DNA from: JAKZVK01 sp965261065
Lineage (GTDB): Bacteria > Acidobacteriota > Terriglobia > Bryobacterales > UBA6623
Direction of reading: 5' to 3'
Assembly (NCBI GenBank): GCA_965261065.1
Contig: OZ253444.1
Coordinates: 2,604,001-2,668,000, forward strand
DNA length: 64,000 nt
Shown here: piece by piece, positions 52,133-60,455 of the stretch
Layout of the letters: every line of letters starts with the position of its first letter
Numbering within the stretch: position 1 is the stretch's first letter
Notes under the pieces: model-generated
What the model was told of the DNA's origin: nothing
The model's database searches: none
Seen by the model: only the letters and a program-made list of their open reading frames with translations
Position numbers and translations under genes: made by a program

Positions 52133-53158
52133 ATGAAACTCCAAGAGATTGCCGAGCGCCTCGGCTGCCGCGTCGAGGGCGACGGGGCGATCGAAATTAC
52201 CGGCGTGGCCGGCCTCGATCAGGCCGGGCCGAGCGAACTATCGTTTCTTTCGAATCCCCGCTACGCGCCGTTGCTCGATTCGACGCGGGCAGCGGCGGTC
52301 ATCATCGGCGAGGCCGTGGCCGGCAAGACGCTCTCGTGGCTGGTCTCGACGAACCCCTACCTCGATTTCGCGCGCGCCTTGGAGTTGTTCTACCAACCGC
52401 CGCGGCTCCGGCCCGGCATTCATCCAACCGCCGCCGTGGCCGAGTCCGCCGTCGTGGGCATTAACGCCGGCATCGGCGCCTTTTGCGTGATCGGAGAGAA
52501 CGTTGTGATCGGTGACAACGCTATCCTGCACCCGCATGTCGTCATCTATGAAGGGGTCAGGATCGGAAGCGACTTCGAGGCGCATTCCCACGCTGTTGTC
52601 CGGGAATACTGTGAAATCGGCAACCGCGTGACCCTGCAAAACGGCGCCATTGTCGGGCCCGACGGCTACGGCTTCGCCCGTCAGGACGACGGCTCGCACT
52701 ACAAGATCGTGCAGTCCGGGAAGGTCGTCGTGGAAGACGATGTCGAGATCCAGGCTTCGACCTGTATCGATCGCGCGGCCGTCGGCGAGACCCGCATCAA
52801 GCGAGGCTCGAAGATCGACAACCTGGTCCAGGTCGGCCACGCGGTGACGGTGGGGGAGAACGCCATCGTATGCGCGCAAGTCGGCATCGGGGGCAGCAGC
52901 ACGTTGGGCGACAATTGTGTGCTGGCAGGACAGGTCGGGCTCATCAATCACGTGCGCCTGGGCGACGAAGTCCTCGTCACGGCCGGCACCGGCGTTCCCA
53001 ACGACGTCCCGTCGGGTCGCAAGATCTCGGGCGCGCCCGCCATCGACAACCGGCAGTGGCTGCGCTGTATAGCCGTGTTCAAGCGGCTGCCGGAGTTGAA
53101 CAAGCGCGTCCGCGATGTCGAACGCAAGCTGGCCTCCGCGGAGGGCGACCCGGACTAG
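52133..53158 (+). CDS. lpxD: UDP-3-O-(3-hydroxyacyl)glucosamine N-acyltransferase LpxD
   Basis: 341 residues, third step of lipid A synthesis. N-terminal uridine-binding domain (KLQEIAERLGCRVEGDGAIEITGVAGLDQAGPSELSFLSNPRYAPLL), then a left-handed beta-helix of hexapeptide repeats with I/V-G-x-x steps (VVGINAGIGAFCVIGENVVIGDNAILHPHVVIYEGVRIGSD). Catalytic histidine in LVQVGHAVTVGENAIVCAQVGIGGSSTLG (about 240). C-terminal helical segment RRLP-like (FKRLPELNKRVRDVERKLA). Normal length. ATG at 52133 preceded by a weak site. Shows that the organism makes lipid A. It lies between the prepilin peptidase and the exopolysaccharide export genes. Confidence 0.95.
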   Translation: MKLQEIAERLGCRVEGDGAIEITGVAGLDQAGPSELSFLSNPRYAPLLDSTRAAAVIIGEAVAGKTLSWLVSTNPYLDFARALELFYQPPRLRPGIHPTAAVAESAVVGINAGIGAFCVIGENVVIGDNAILHPHVVIYEGVRIGSDFEAHSHAVVREYCEIGNRVTLQNGAIVGPDGYGFARQDDGSHYKIVQSGKVVVEDDVEIQASTCIDRAAVGETRIKRGSKIDNLVQVGHAVTVGENAIVCAQVGIGGSSTLGDNCVLAGQVGLINHVRLGDEVLVTAGTGVPNDVPSGRKISGAPAIDNRQWLRCIAVFKRLPELNKRVRDVERKLASAEGDPD

Positions 53159-53333
53159 GCAACCGAGCCCCGACCGCGAGGGAGGGGTGCGCCACGTCGG
53201 AACGCCGATCGGGCTTCTGATCTTCGAGAATTCCCCCGCTGGGCCGTCCAGCGCGGCGCCTATCCAACTAAAGCAGCCCCACGGTAGAGCCGATTTCCTC
53301 TCATGGGTAGCTCTCCTGCCTAGGGACGGTTCC

Positions 53334-54335
53334 ATGCCTAAGAACACTGGTCGCTTGTTGCTCGCGATGTTGTCTTGCTGTGCTCTGGCGGCGCAGACGC
53401 CGAATCTGGAACTCATTGGCGTCAGCGGCGCCTACCGCGTGGGTTCCGGCGATGTCATCCGGATCGATGTCTTTGAGGTGGAAGAGCTAAGCCAGTCGGC
53501 CGTGGTGGCGCCGCAGGGGACGATCTCGATGCCGTTGATCGGCGAGGTGGCGGTCGATGGGTTGACAACGCCGGAGATCGAGGGTCAGTTGAAGAAGCTC
53601 TACGGCTCCGAGTACTTGCGCGACCCGCAAATCGCGGTTACGGTCGAAGAGTTTCGCAGCCAACCCGTCAGCGTGGTTGGCGCGGTGCAGCTGCCGGGGG
53701 TTTACCAGCTCCAGGGCCGGCGGCGACTGGTTGAAGTGTTGGCGATGGCCGGGGGCTTGACCGAGGGGGTGGGCGAAAAGATCACAGTCTTCCGCCGGGA
53801 CCCGGAAATGCTCGCGGGACTGGTCGAGACTCCAGCACCCGTCTTCAGCGCGGCTACCGACTCGACGGAGACATCGGTCGGCCCGCTGTTGGGCGTGAAG
53901 GAGGAAATCCACATCCTGGTGCGTAACCTGCTCAAGATGGGAGACAGCGAAGACCTGAACCCGTTCATCGAGCCGCACGACGTGATCCGTGTCGGCAAGG
54001 CCGGGGTGGTGTACGTAATGGGCGCGGTGCAGCAGCCCGGCGGTTTCGCGATCAAGGACCAGGAGACGATCACGGTGCTGCGTGCCGTTTCTCTGGCAGC
54101 GGGACTCAAGCCCCACTCCTCGCCTCAAAAGGCGCTCGTCATCCGCCACGTAGACGGTGTGAAGAAGGAACTGCCGGTGCGGATCAAGGATGTCCTCCTA
54201 GGCAAGTCCGCCGATCTGGCTCTCCAGGTGAACGATGTTCTCTTTGTCCCCGAGAGCGGCGCGAAGAAGGCAATGAGCCGGAGCGTCGACGCGATGATCC
54301 AGGTCGCGACCGGTGTTGTGATCTTCCGGCGCTAG
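53334..54335 (+). CDS. Polysaccharide export protein (Wza/SLBB-type outer-membrane lipoprotein-like)
   Basis: 333 residues from the ATG at 53334, with a signal peptide (LLLAMLSCCALAAQ). Poly_export domain follows (YRVGSGDVIRIDVFEVEELSQSAVVAPQGTISMPLIGEVAVDGLTTPEIEGQLKKLYGSEYLRDPQIAVTVEEF), then two SLBB-type repeats (VSVVGAVQLPGVYQLQGRRRLVEVLAMAGGLTEG and VYVMGAVQQPGGFAIKDQETITVLRAVSLAAGL). This protein forms the outer-membrane or periplasmic channel for exopolysaccharide. No lipobox is obvious, although two cysteines lie near the cleavage site. The tyrosine kinase gene follows 33 bases later; the pair is typical of Wzy-dependent export. A longer upstream reading from 53115 has no family similarity. 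Confidence 0.9.
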   Translation: MPKNTGRLLLAMLSCCALAAQTPNLELIGVSGAYRVGSGDVIRIDVFEVEELSQSAVVAPQGTISMPLIGEVAVDGLTTPEIEGQLKKLYGSEYLRDPQIAVTVEEFRSQPVSVVGAVQLPGVYQLQGRRRLVEVLAMAGGLTEGVGEKITVFRRDPEMLAGLVETPAPVFSAATDSTETSVGPLLGVKEEIHILVRNLLKMGDSEDLNPFIEPHDVIRVGKAGVVYVMGAVQQPGGFAIKDQETITVLRAVSLAAGLKPHSSPQKALVIRHVDGVKKELPVRIKDVLLGKSADLALQVNDVLFVPESGAKKAMSRSVDAMIQVATGVVIFRR

Positions 54336-54368
54336 GCGGCCGAAGTCAAAGAGGGTTCTTGGGTATCG

Positions 54369-56732
54369 ATGAGCGATAAGCTGCAACGACTGTCGGCTTC
54401 CTTGGAGAGGACCCGGCCGGCCGAGGTGGAGCCGCGTCCTCGAGAGCTTTCCGTTCCCTTCCAGCGTTTCGCCACTGAAGAACACGAGTCGGGTGGCGAA
54501 TTCGTCCTGCGCGACTACTGGCGGACCATCCACGCCCGCCGTTGGACGATCATCTTCGTCACCGCCTTGGCGCTGACCGGAGCCATGATCTACAACTTCG
54601 TTCAAGTGCCCACCTACCGCGCGACGGCGACGATTCAGATTGACCGGGAAGAGCCCGACCTGGCACGCATTGACGACCAGTATCGGCCGACGATCGAGCA
54701 GCCCGACTACATCGAGACGCAATACAAGGTCCTCCGCAGCCGTAGCCTCGCGAGGCGCGTGGTGGGCAAGCTGGACTTGGAGGACCGCGTCGAGTTCCAG
54801 GCCGGCCAAGAGCACCTCGAAGACCAGAGTCCCGAGGACACACTTCTCGCCGGAGACGGCCCCATCGCCTCCGCTGCCGTGAACACCTTTCTAGAAAGGT
54901 TAGGCGTAAGCCCGGGCAAGGGGACACGGTTGGTCGAGGTCAATTTTGAGTCGGTCGACCGCCGCCTTGCCGCTACCGTCGTCAACACACTGGCCGAGGA
55001 GTACATCGAGCACAACCTCGAAGCGAAGTGGAACGCGACGCAAAAGGCCTCTGGCTGGCTGCAACAGCAGCTCTCCACGCTGAAGGCCCAGTTGGAAGCC
55101 AGCGAAACCGCGCTGCACGAGTATGCCGCGGCGCACTCGATTCTGTTCGTCGAAGAGCGCAAGGACATTACGACCGAAAAGCTCGCCAAGCTCGAGGATG
55201 AGTTGACCAACGCCGAGGCCGACCGCATTCACCGCCAATCCATGGCGATCCTGGTCGAAGATTCGGTCCGGCGTGGCGACCCGCTGCTGGGCAGTCTTAA
55301 CAGTGAGGCCTACGAAAACTACCGGACCAAGCTGTCGGAGTTGCGGCGGGAGCACTCGCAATTGTTGGTCACCTTTGCGCCGGCGTACCCGAAGGTCAGG
55401 CGTGTCCAAAAGCAGATCGAGGAGTTGGAGAAGTCACTCGAGGCCGAGAGAGCCCGTCTACTCAGCGCCGTGCGAGAAGCGCACCAACTGGCGCGGGGAC
55501 GGGAGTCGTTGCTCCGTAGCGCGGCTTTATCCCAACGCCGCAAGGTGAACCGTCTGAGTGACGATTTCATCCAGTACAACATCCTCAAGCGCGACGCCGA
55601 GACCAACCGTGATCTCTATGACGGACTCCTGCAGCGCCTTAAGCAGGCGGGCGTCTCCGCCGGCTTGCGGGCGTCGAACGTGGCCGTGTTGGACCCGGCT
55701 GAGATCCCGCAGAGGCCCTACCGGCCGAAGAAGCTTCTGAATCTGATGCTGGCTCTCGCGGCGGGACTGCTGCTCGGCGTGGGTCTGGCCTTCGTCAAGG
55801 ACCACATGAACACGATCGTGCGGACGCCCGAGGAGGTAGAGCGTGCTACCGGGCTGGCGCTCCTTGCCGTCATCCCCCGCAGTCGGCGCAAACTGACCAG
55901 GAAGGTCGGCACGAGTCCGTACGGAAACGGACGGTCGTCACCGGACCTGCCGTTGATGGCATTCTCCAACGGTACAACCGGCACGAAGGGCGCGCATAGG
56001 TCCAACGGCGCCAACGGCTCGAATGGGCATGGCGTCCCCGAGAGCGGCCTCGTCAAGTGGGCGCCCGAGCAGGGGCTGTCAGAAGCCTACCGGACACTGC
56101 GAAGTTTCGTTCTGCTCGGCTGGGACGAGTCGATGCGGCGGATTCTGGTTACCAGCTCGCAGCCGGAGGAAGGCAAGACATCCGTCAGCCTTAACCTCGC
56201 GTGCAGTCTGGCGCAACTCGGCCGGAGGGTGCTGGTCATAGACGCCGACATGCGTCGTCCCAACTGCAACAAGCAACTTGGAGTCAGTCTCGAGTACGGA
56301 TTGACCGACTATTTGCAAGGCCTCAGCGAACTGGACCAGATCATCACCGAGACCCCCATTGCGGGCTTGTCCCTCGTGCCGGCGGGCCGCTCCAGTTCGG
56401 TCGCTTCCGATCTGCTGTACTCTCCCCGGCTGGTCTCTCTGTTGCAAGAAGCCGGACGGCGCTATGAGCACGTAGTCGTGGATTCGCCTCCGTCGCTGGT
56501 GCTCTCCGACGCACGCACGATTTCGCGGTTGGTGGAAGGCGTGATCCTCGTCGTCTCGGATAAGACCGAGCGGGGCTCCTTGTTGCGGACCAAGCAGACC
56601 TTCGACGACGCCGGCGTTCACTTCCTCGGGTTCGTGATGAATCGCGTGAACCTCGACAACCTCGACTACGGTTACTACCGCAACTACGGTTACTACTACT
56701 CCTACGGCGGCCACGAGAAGCACGACAAGTAG
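54369..56732 (+). CDS. Wzc-like polysaccharide co-polymerase / tyrosine kinase
   Basis: 787 residues. N-terminal Wzz-type domain with first membrane segment (WTIIFVTALALTGAMIYNFV, about 58-77), a long periplasmic coiled-coil region (about 230-400), GNVR-like PAEIPQRPYRPKK and the second membrane segment (LLNLMLALAAGLLLGVGLAF, about 455-475). The cytoplasmic BY-kinase has Walker A in VTSSQPEEGKTSVSLN (about 592-607), Walker A' in VLVIDADMRRPN and Walker B in HVVVDSPPSL. The C-terminal tyrosine cluster (DYGYYRNYGYYYSYGG) is the autophosphorylation site that controls assembly. A serine/asparagine-rich linker (about 520-555) joins the membrane and kinase parts. Works with the export protein upstream. 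Confidence 0.94.
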   Translation: MSDKLQRLSASLERTRPAEVEPRPRELSVPFQRFATEEHESGGEFVLRDYWRTIHARRWTIIFVTALALTGAMIYNFVQVPTYRATATIQIDREEPDLARIDDQYRPTIEQPDYIETQYKVLRSRSLARRVVGKLDLEDRVEFQAGQEHLEDQSPEDTLLAGDGPIASAAVNTFLERLGVSPGKGTRLVEVNFESVDRRLAATVVNTLAEEYIEHNLEAKWNATQKASGWLQQQLSTLKAQLEASETALHEYAAAHSILFVEERKDITTEKLAKLEDELTNAEADRIHRQSMAILVEDSVRRGDPLLGSLNSEAYENYRTKLSELRREHSQLLVTFAPAYPKVRRVQKQIEELEKSLEAERARLLSAVREAHQLARGRESLLRSAALSQRRKVNRLSDDFIQYNILKRDAETNRDLYDGLLQRLKQAGVSAGLRASNVAVLDPAEIPQRPYRPKKLLNLMLALAAGLLLGVGLAFVKDHMNTIVRTPEEVERATGLALLAVIPRSRRKLTRKVGTSPYGNGRSSPDLPLMAFSNGTTGTKGAHRSNGANGSNGHGVPESGLVKWAPEQGLSEAYRTLRSFVLLGWDESMRRILVTSSQPEEGKTSVSLNLACSLAQLGRRVLVIDADMRRPNCNKQLGVSLEYGLTDYLQGLSELDQIITETPIAGLSLVPAGRSSSVASDLLYSPRLVSLLQEAGRRYEHVVVDSPPSLVLSDARTISRLVEGVILVVSDKTERGSLLRTKQTFDDAGVHFLGFVMNRVNLDNLDYGYYRNYGYYYSYGGHEKHDK

Positions 56733-56747
56733 GCGACCTGCCGCGAG

Positions 56748-57710
56748 GTGAACAACCTGGGAACCGCGCCCGCCCTTCAACCATCAGCCGCTATCTGGCT
56801 GCGCCGCGTCGGTTCGCGGATCGTGCTGGTCGGGTTCGCGGGACTCGCCGCCGCGGCGGCCCTGCTGACCGCGCCCCCTCCCTCCCCCGATCACAACCGA
56901 GCGGACGCCCTGACCGCCGTGCTAGTCATCGGGGCATGCAAGTGGATCGCCCTTGAGTTGTTCCGATTGCCACGTGTTCGGTGGAATCAGTTTGGCCTGC
57001 CTGATGCCGTTGCCGTAACCCTTGCGAACACCGGAGGCGCCCTTCTCGCGGCTGCATCCTGGAGTACCTTACTTGCAGGGCGACCGGCCGCCAATCTGCT
57101 TTGGCTTGACTGGCTGCATTGCCAGGTTTTGCTCTGCGCGGTTCTCGCGGGCGCACGGTTGTTGGCGGAAAAACGAAGGCACCGGGAAACTCCTGCCGAT
57201 AAGAGCACCGTACTAATCTACGGCGCCGGCAATTCCGGTACCGCACTGCTGCGGCAGATACAGTCCGGACGCAGGACCGGCTACCGCGTCGTCGGTTTCA
57301 TCGATGACGATCCGGCGAAGCTTTACCAGAGCTTGCGCATGACGCCCATCTTGGGAACGGGAAGCGACATACCACATCTCGTTCGCCTCCTCGGCATCGA
57401 GAAACTGCTCGTCGCGATCCCTCGACTGAGTGAAGCCCGGAGAAACCAGGTCCGGCTGTACGCTGAGATGGCCGGCGCGGCGATCCAGTTTGCTTCCCTT
57501 GGGAGGGACGGCATGATAACTGAAGTGAGTCATACGAACTCGACACATCGGCAGGCAGGCGATCTGGAAGTCGCGTTGGCAGAGGAGCCCTTCCAAGACT
57601 CCGTTCGCCACCTGACCCACGCTCTCCAGTCGCAGGGCTTACAAGACGAGACCGCGGGAACCGGCCGGCACGCCGACCAAGCGCCGGTTACGAAACCAAC
57701 CTCGCGTTAG
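56748..57710 (+). CDS. CapD/WbpM-like membrane plus CoA-binding domain protein, lacking the epimerase domain
   Basis: 320 residues. The N-terminal part has about four membrane helices (SRIVLVGFAGLAAAAALLTA, ADALTAVLVIGACKWIALELF, AVAVTLANTGGALLAAASW, QVLLCAVLAGARLLA). A CoA-binding-like Rossmann domain follows (STVLIYGAGNSGTALLRQIQSGRRTGYRVVGFIDDDPAKL, about 155-195). These are the first two parts of the CapD/WbpM/PglF nucleotide-sugar dehydratase family, whose proteins are usually about 600 residues; here the C-terminal epimerase/dehydratase domain is absent and the protein ends in an unconserved hydrophilic tail. GTG start at 56748, 16 bases after the kinase stop. It may be a truncated relic or a sensor-like short form; I see no remaining epimerase sequence immediately downstream. 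Confidence 0.75.
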   Translation: MNNLGTAPALQPSAAIWLRRVGSRIVLVGFAGLAAAAALLTAPPPSPDHNRADALTAVLVIGACKWIALELFRLPRVRWNQFGLPDAVAVTLANTGGALLAAASWSTLLAGRPAANLLWLDWLHCQVLLCAVLAGARLLAEKRRHRETPADKSTVLIYGAGNSGTALLRQIQSGRRTGYRVVGFIDDDPAKLYQSLRMTPILGTGSDIPHLVRLLGIEKLLVAIPRLSEARRNQVRLYAEMAGAAIQFASLGRDGMITEVSHTNSTHRQAGDLEVALAEEPFQDSVRHLTHALQSQGLQDETAGTGRHADQAPVTKPTSR

Positions 57711-57844
57711 CAGCAAGCCGCAAGGCGGCGTAGGAGGGTGAAGCCGTAAGGCGGTACCCCAGGCATCGAACCTCTTTGTGACGAGAGATCCAAAGGGCCA
57801 TAGAGAAGTCACCGGGCCGCAGCGGCTCAACCACCGGGGAACAC

Positions 57845-58087
57845 CTACTTTTTCTTCTTGCCCGTGGCCGCGTCGACGGCGGCCTGGACACGCCAACCGA
57901 GATACCCAAAGCAGACCAGGGCAAACAGCAAACTGACAAGGACAAGAAACAAGTCATCGATCGATTGGACGAACTGTCCGCTCACGATCAGCCACACGCC
58001 GAGCGCGAGCCCGATGACACCAAAGAGGATGCAAAAAAGATAGCCGCTGATCGTGTCCCACATTCCGACGTTGTCTCCTGCGTGCAT
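57845..58087 (-). CDS. Small hypothetical membrane protein
   Basis: 80 residues (72 from the internal ATG at 58063). Two hydrophobic segments: ISGYLFCILFGVIGLALGVWLIVSG and DLFLVLVSLLFALVCFGYLGW, ending in a lysine-rich tail (TGKKKK) that would face the cytoplasm. No domain recognised. The reading is on the opposite strand to the preceding genes and lies alone. Hydrophobicity pattern and terminal basic tail argue for a real small membrane protein; no ribosome site is strong. Confidence 0.55.
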   Translation of the reverse strand: MHAGDNVGMWDTISGYLFCILFGVIGLALGVWLIVSGQFVQSIDDLFLVLVSLLFALVCFGYLGWRVQAAVDAATGKKKK

Positions 58088-58465
58088 TCAGACGTTGTTC
58101 CCTTGCCCGGTAGAATGGCCTGACAGTTGAAGGCCTGGGGGCCCTGAGTTAGATCGACGAAACCAAGATCTCCCATTATTGTGGATGAAGAGGCGCGCCG
58201 GCCGCAATCGCCGCGCTGGAGGCGGCTGGGCAAAGGGCCCGCCTCCGAACGGGCGTGACCTCGATCTGATCGAAACTTGCCTTCCTCATCATCCACGTTC
58301 CAGATCGAAATCTATCGGGATCGTGCGAAAGCTCCACCGCGCTCGGGACGCGCCGAATCTTCTGTCGTGCGACCCCACAAGACTTGGTGCCGGGGTGGCA
58401 ACAGCCAAAGATTCCTGCGATGGTAAGGAGTCGACCGGCGGCCCGCCATCACCGCGGTTGCACCC
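58088..58465. other. Intergenic region, no gene recognised
   Basis: 378 bases before the S9 peptidase. It contains a GC-rich inverted repeat GGAGGCGG (58218-58225) / CCGCCTCC (58239-58246) with a 13-base loop. A frame open on the + strand through 58179-58865 overlaps the peptidase gene and lacks domain similarity. I see no recognisable promoter elements. Confidence 0.5.
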
Positions 58466-60385
58466 ATGGGAATACCTGAAACCGCCGAATACGGCTTCTG
58501 GAAGTCGCCGATCACCTCCGACCTGGTCGCGGGCGAGGCGATTCGGCTGGCGCCGCCGACGCTCTCCGGCGGGCTGGTCTATTGGAGCGAAGGGCGGCCC
58601 ACTGAGCGCGGCCGGTCGGTCATCGTCCGCCGCGAGGCCGACGGGACGCTCCACGACCTCAACCCGCCGCCCTTCAACGCCCGTACGCGTGTCCACGAGT
58701 ACGGCGGCGGTTCCTATGTCATCGACGGCGGGACGGTCTACTTCTCCAACGACACCGACCAGCGGCTTTATCGGTTGGAAGCCGACCACACGCCCGCTGC
58801 GATCACCCCAGCAGGTGCTTGGCGTTACGCCGACAGTGTGGTCGACCGTGCACGCGGACGGCTGATCTGCGTCCGTGAAGATCACACGCCAACCGATCGT
58901 GAAGCCGTCAACACGCTCGTGTCCGTGGGCCTCGACGGCCGGACCGGCGTACAAGTGCTTACGTCAGGCCGTGACTTCTATTCGAACCCCCGCCTCAGCC
59001 CCGACGGCTCGCGCCTGGCCTGGCTCACCTGGAACCATCCCAATATGCCGTGGGACGGAACAGAATTATGGCTCGCGGATCTGGACGCCGACGGCTTGCC
59101 CCGCGAACCTCAACTCGTGGCCGGAGGGCTGGCGGAGTCCGTCTTCCAGCCCGAGTGGTCACCGGATGGGGACTTGTACTTCGTATCGGACCGTAACGGC
59201 TGGTGGAACCTCTATCGGGCCCACGGCGGTGCGGTGGCACCGGTCGTCGAGATGGAGGCCGAGTTCCCGGCTGAGTTCGGAATCCCTCAATGGATCTTCG
59301 GACAGTCGACGTACGCCTTCGAATCCGCCGCCCGCATCGCCTGCGCCTACCACCGCACCGACGGTTGGCGGCTGGCGACGATCGACTTGCCCAGCGGCAA
59401 GCTCACCGATGTCGACACGCCGTACACCGAGATCGCGGGCGTCGAAGCGGCGGCCGGGCGGGCGGTCTTTCGCGGCGGGTCGCCGACCCAACCGGACTCG
59501 ATCGTTGACCTTGACTTGTCGAGCGGCGACTACGAAGTCCACCGGCGCGCGTTCGAGGTCAGCGAGGACACCACGCGTTACTTCTCGATTCCCGAGCCGA
59601 TCGAGTTCCCAACCGAAAACGGTCAAACCGCGCACGCCTTCTTCTACCCGCCCAGCAATCCCGATTACCAGCCGCCCGACGACGAACTTCCGCCGTTGAT
59701 GGTCGTAAGCCATGGTGGCCCGACGGGTTCGACATCGAGCACGCTCTCGCTCTCGGTTCAATACTGGACCAACCGAGGCTTCGCGATCCTCGACGTCAAC
59801 TACGGCGGCAGCACCGGTTACGGCCGCGCCTACCGCGAACGGCTGCGCGAGAAGTGGGGCATCGTTGACGTCGATGACTGTGTCAACGGCGCGAAGCACA
59901 TGGTCGAGCAGGGCCGAGCCGACGGTGACCGGCTCATCATTCGCGGCGGAAGCGCCGGTGGCTACACCACGCTCGCCGCGTTGGCCTTCCGTGACGTCTT
60001 CCGCGCCGGTGCCAGCTACTACGGCATCAGCGACCTCGAAGCCATGGCCAAGGAGACGCACAAGTTCGAGTCGCGCTATCTCGATTCGATGATTGGCCCC
60101 TACCCCGAGCGCCGCGGCGTCTATCTCGAGCGCTCGCCGCTACACTATGTCGATCAGCTCTCTGCGCCGGTGATCTTCTTGCAGGGCAGCGAAGACTTGG
60201 TCGTGCCGCCGAACCAAGCCGAGATGATGCTCGACGCCTTGCGCAAGAAGGGTATCCCGTCGGCCTACCTGCTCTTCGACGGCGAGCAGCATGGCTTCCG
60301 CCAAGCGGCGAACATCAAGCGCGCGCTCGACGCCGAGCTGTATTTCTACGCGACCATGTTGCTGAGGAAGGGCCTGCGGTTTTGA
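58466..60385 (+). CDS. S9 family prolyl-oligopeptidase-type serine peptidase
   Basis: 639 residues. N-terminal beta-propeller with TolB-like blades (YSNPRLSPDGSRLAWLTWNHPNMPWDGTELWLADLD, FQPEWSPDGDLYFVSDRNGWWNLY), then the alpha/beta-hydrolase domain (about 375-639). Nucleophile serine in the motif RGGSAGGYTTLAALAF (about 495), acid in GSEDLVVPPNQAEMML (about 576) and histidine in FDGEQHGFRQA (about 608). Oxyanion region: MVVSHGGPTGSTS. Belongs to the acylaminoacyl/dipeptidyl-peptidase-like group; no signal peptide, so cytoplasmic peptide turnover. ATG at 58466 (MGIPETAEYGFW) with a TTG two codons earlier as alternative. Confidence 0.93.
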   Translation: MGIPETAEYGFWKSPITSDLVAGEAIRLAPPTLSGGLVYWSEGRPTERGRSVIVRREADGTLHDLNPPPFNARTRVHEYGGGSYVIDGGTVYFSNDTDQRLYRLEADHTPAAITPAGAWRYADSVVDRARGRLICVREDHTPTDREAVNTLVSVGLDGRTGVQVLTSGRDFYSNPRLSPDGSRLAWLTWNHPNMPWDGTELWLADLDADGLPREPQLVAGGLAESVFQPEWSPDGDLYFVSDRNGWWNLYRAHGGAVAPVVEMEAEFPAEFGIPQWIFGQSTYAFESAARIACAYHRTDGWRLATIDLPSGKLTDVDTPYTEIAGVEAAAGRAVFRGGSPTQPDSIVDLDLSSGDYEVHRRAFEVSEDTTRYFSIPEPIEFPTENGQTAHAFFYPPSNPDYQPPDDELPPLMVVSHGGPTGSTSSTLSLSVQYWTNRGFAILDVNYGGSTGYGRAYRERLREKWGIVDVDDCVNGAKHMVEQGRADGDRLIIRGGSAGGYTTLAALAFRDVFRAGASYYGISDLEAMAKETHKFESRYLDSMIGPYPERRGVYLERSPLHYVDQLSAPVIFLQGSEDLVVPPNQAEMMLDALRKKGIPSAYLLFDGEQHGFRQAANIKRALDAELYFYATMLLRKGLRF

Positions 60386-60455
60386 ACGTCGCAGCCGTCC
60401 CGAGGTCTCGGACCTACCTTGCGGTTCTCAGCGCACCCGCTCCGCCGCCCAACAC

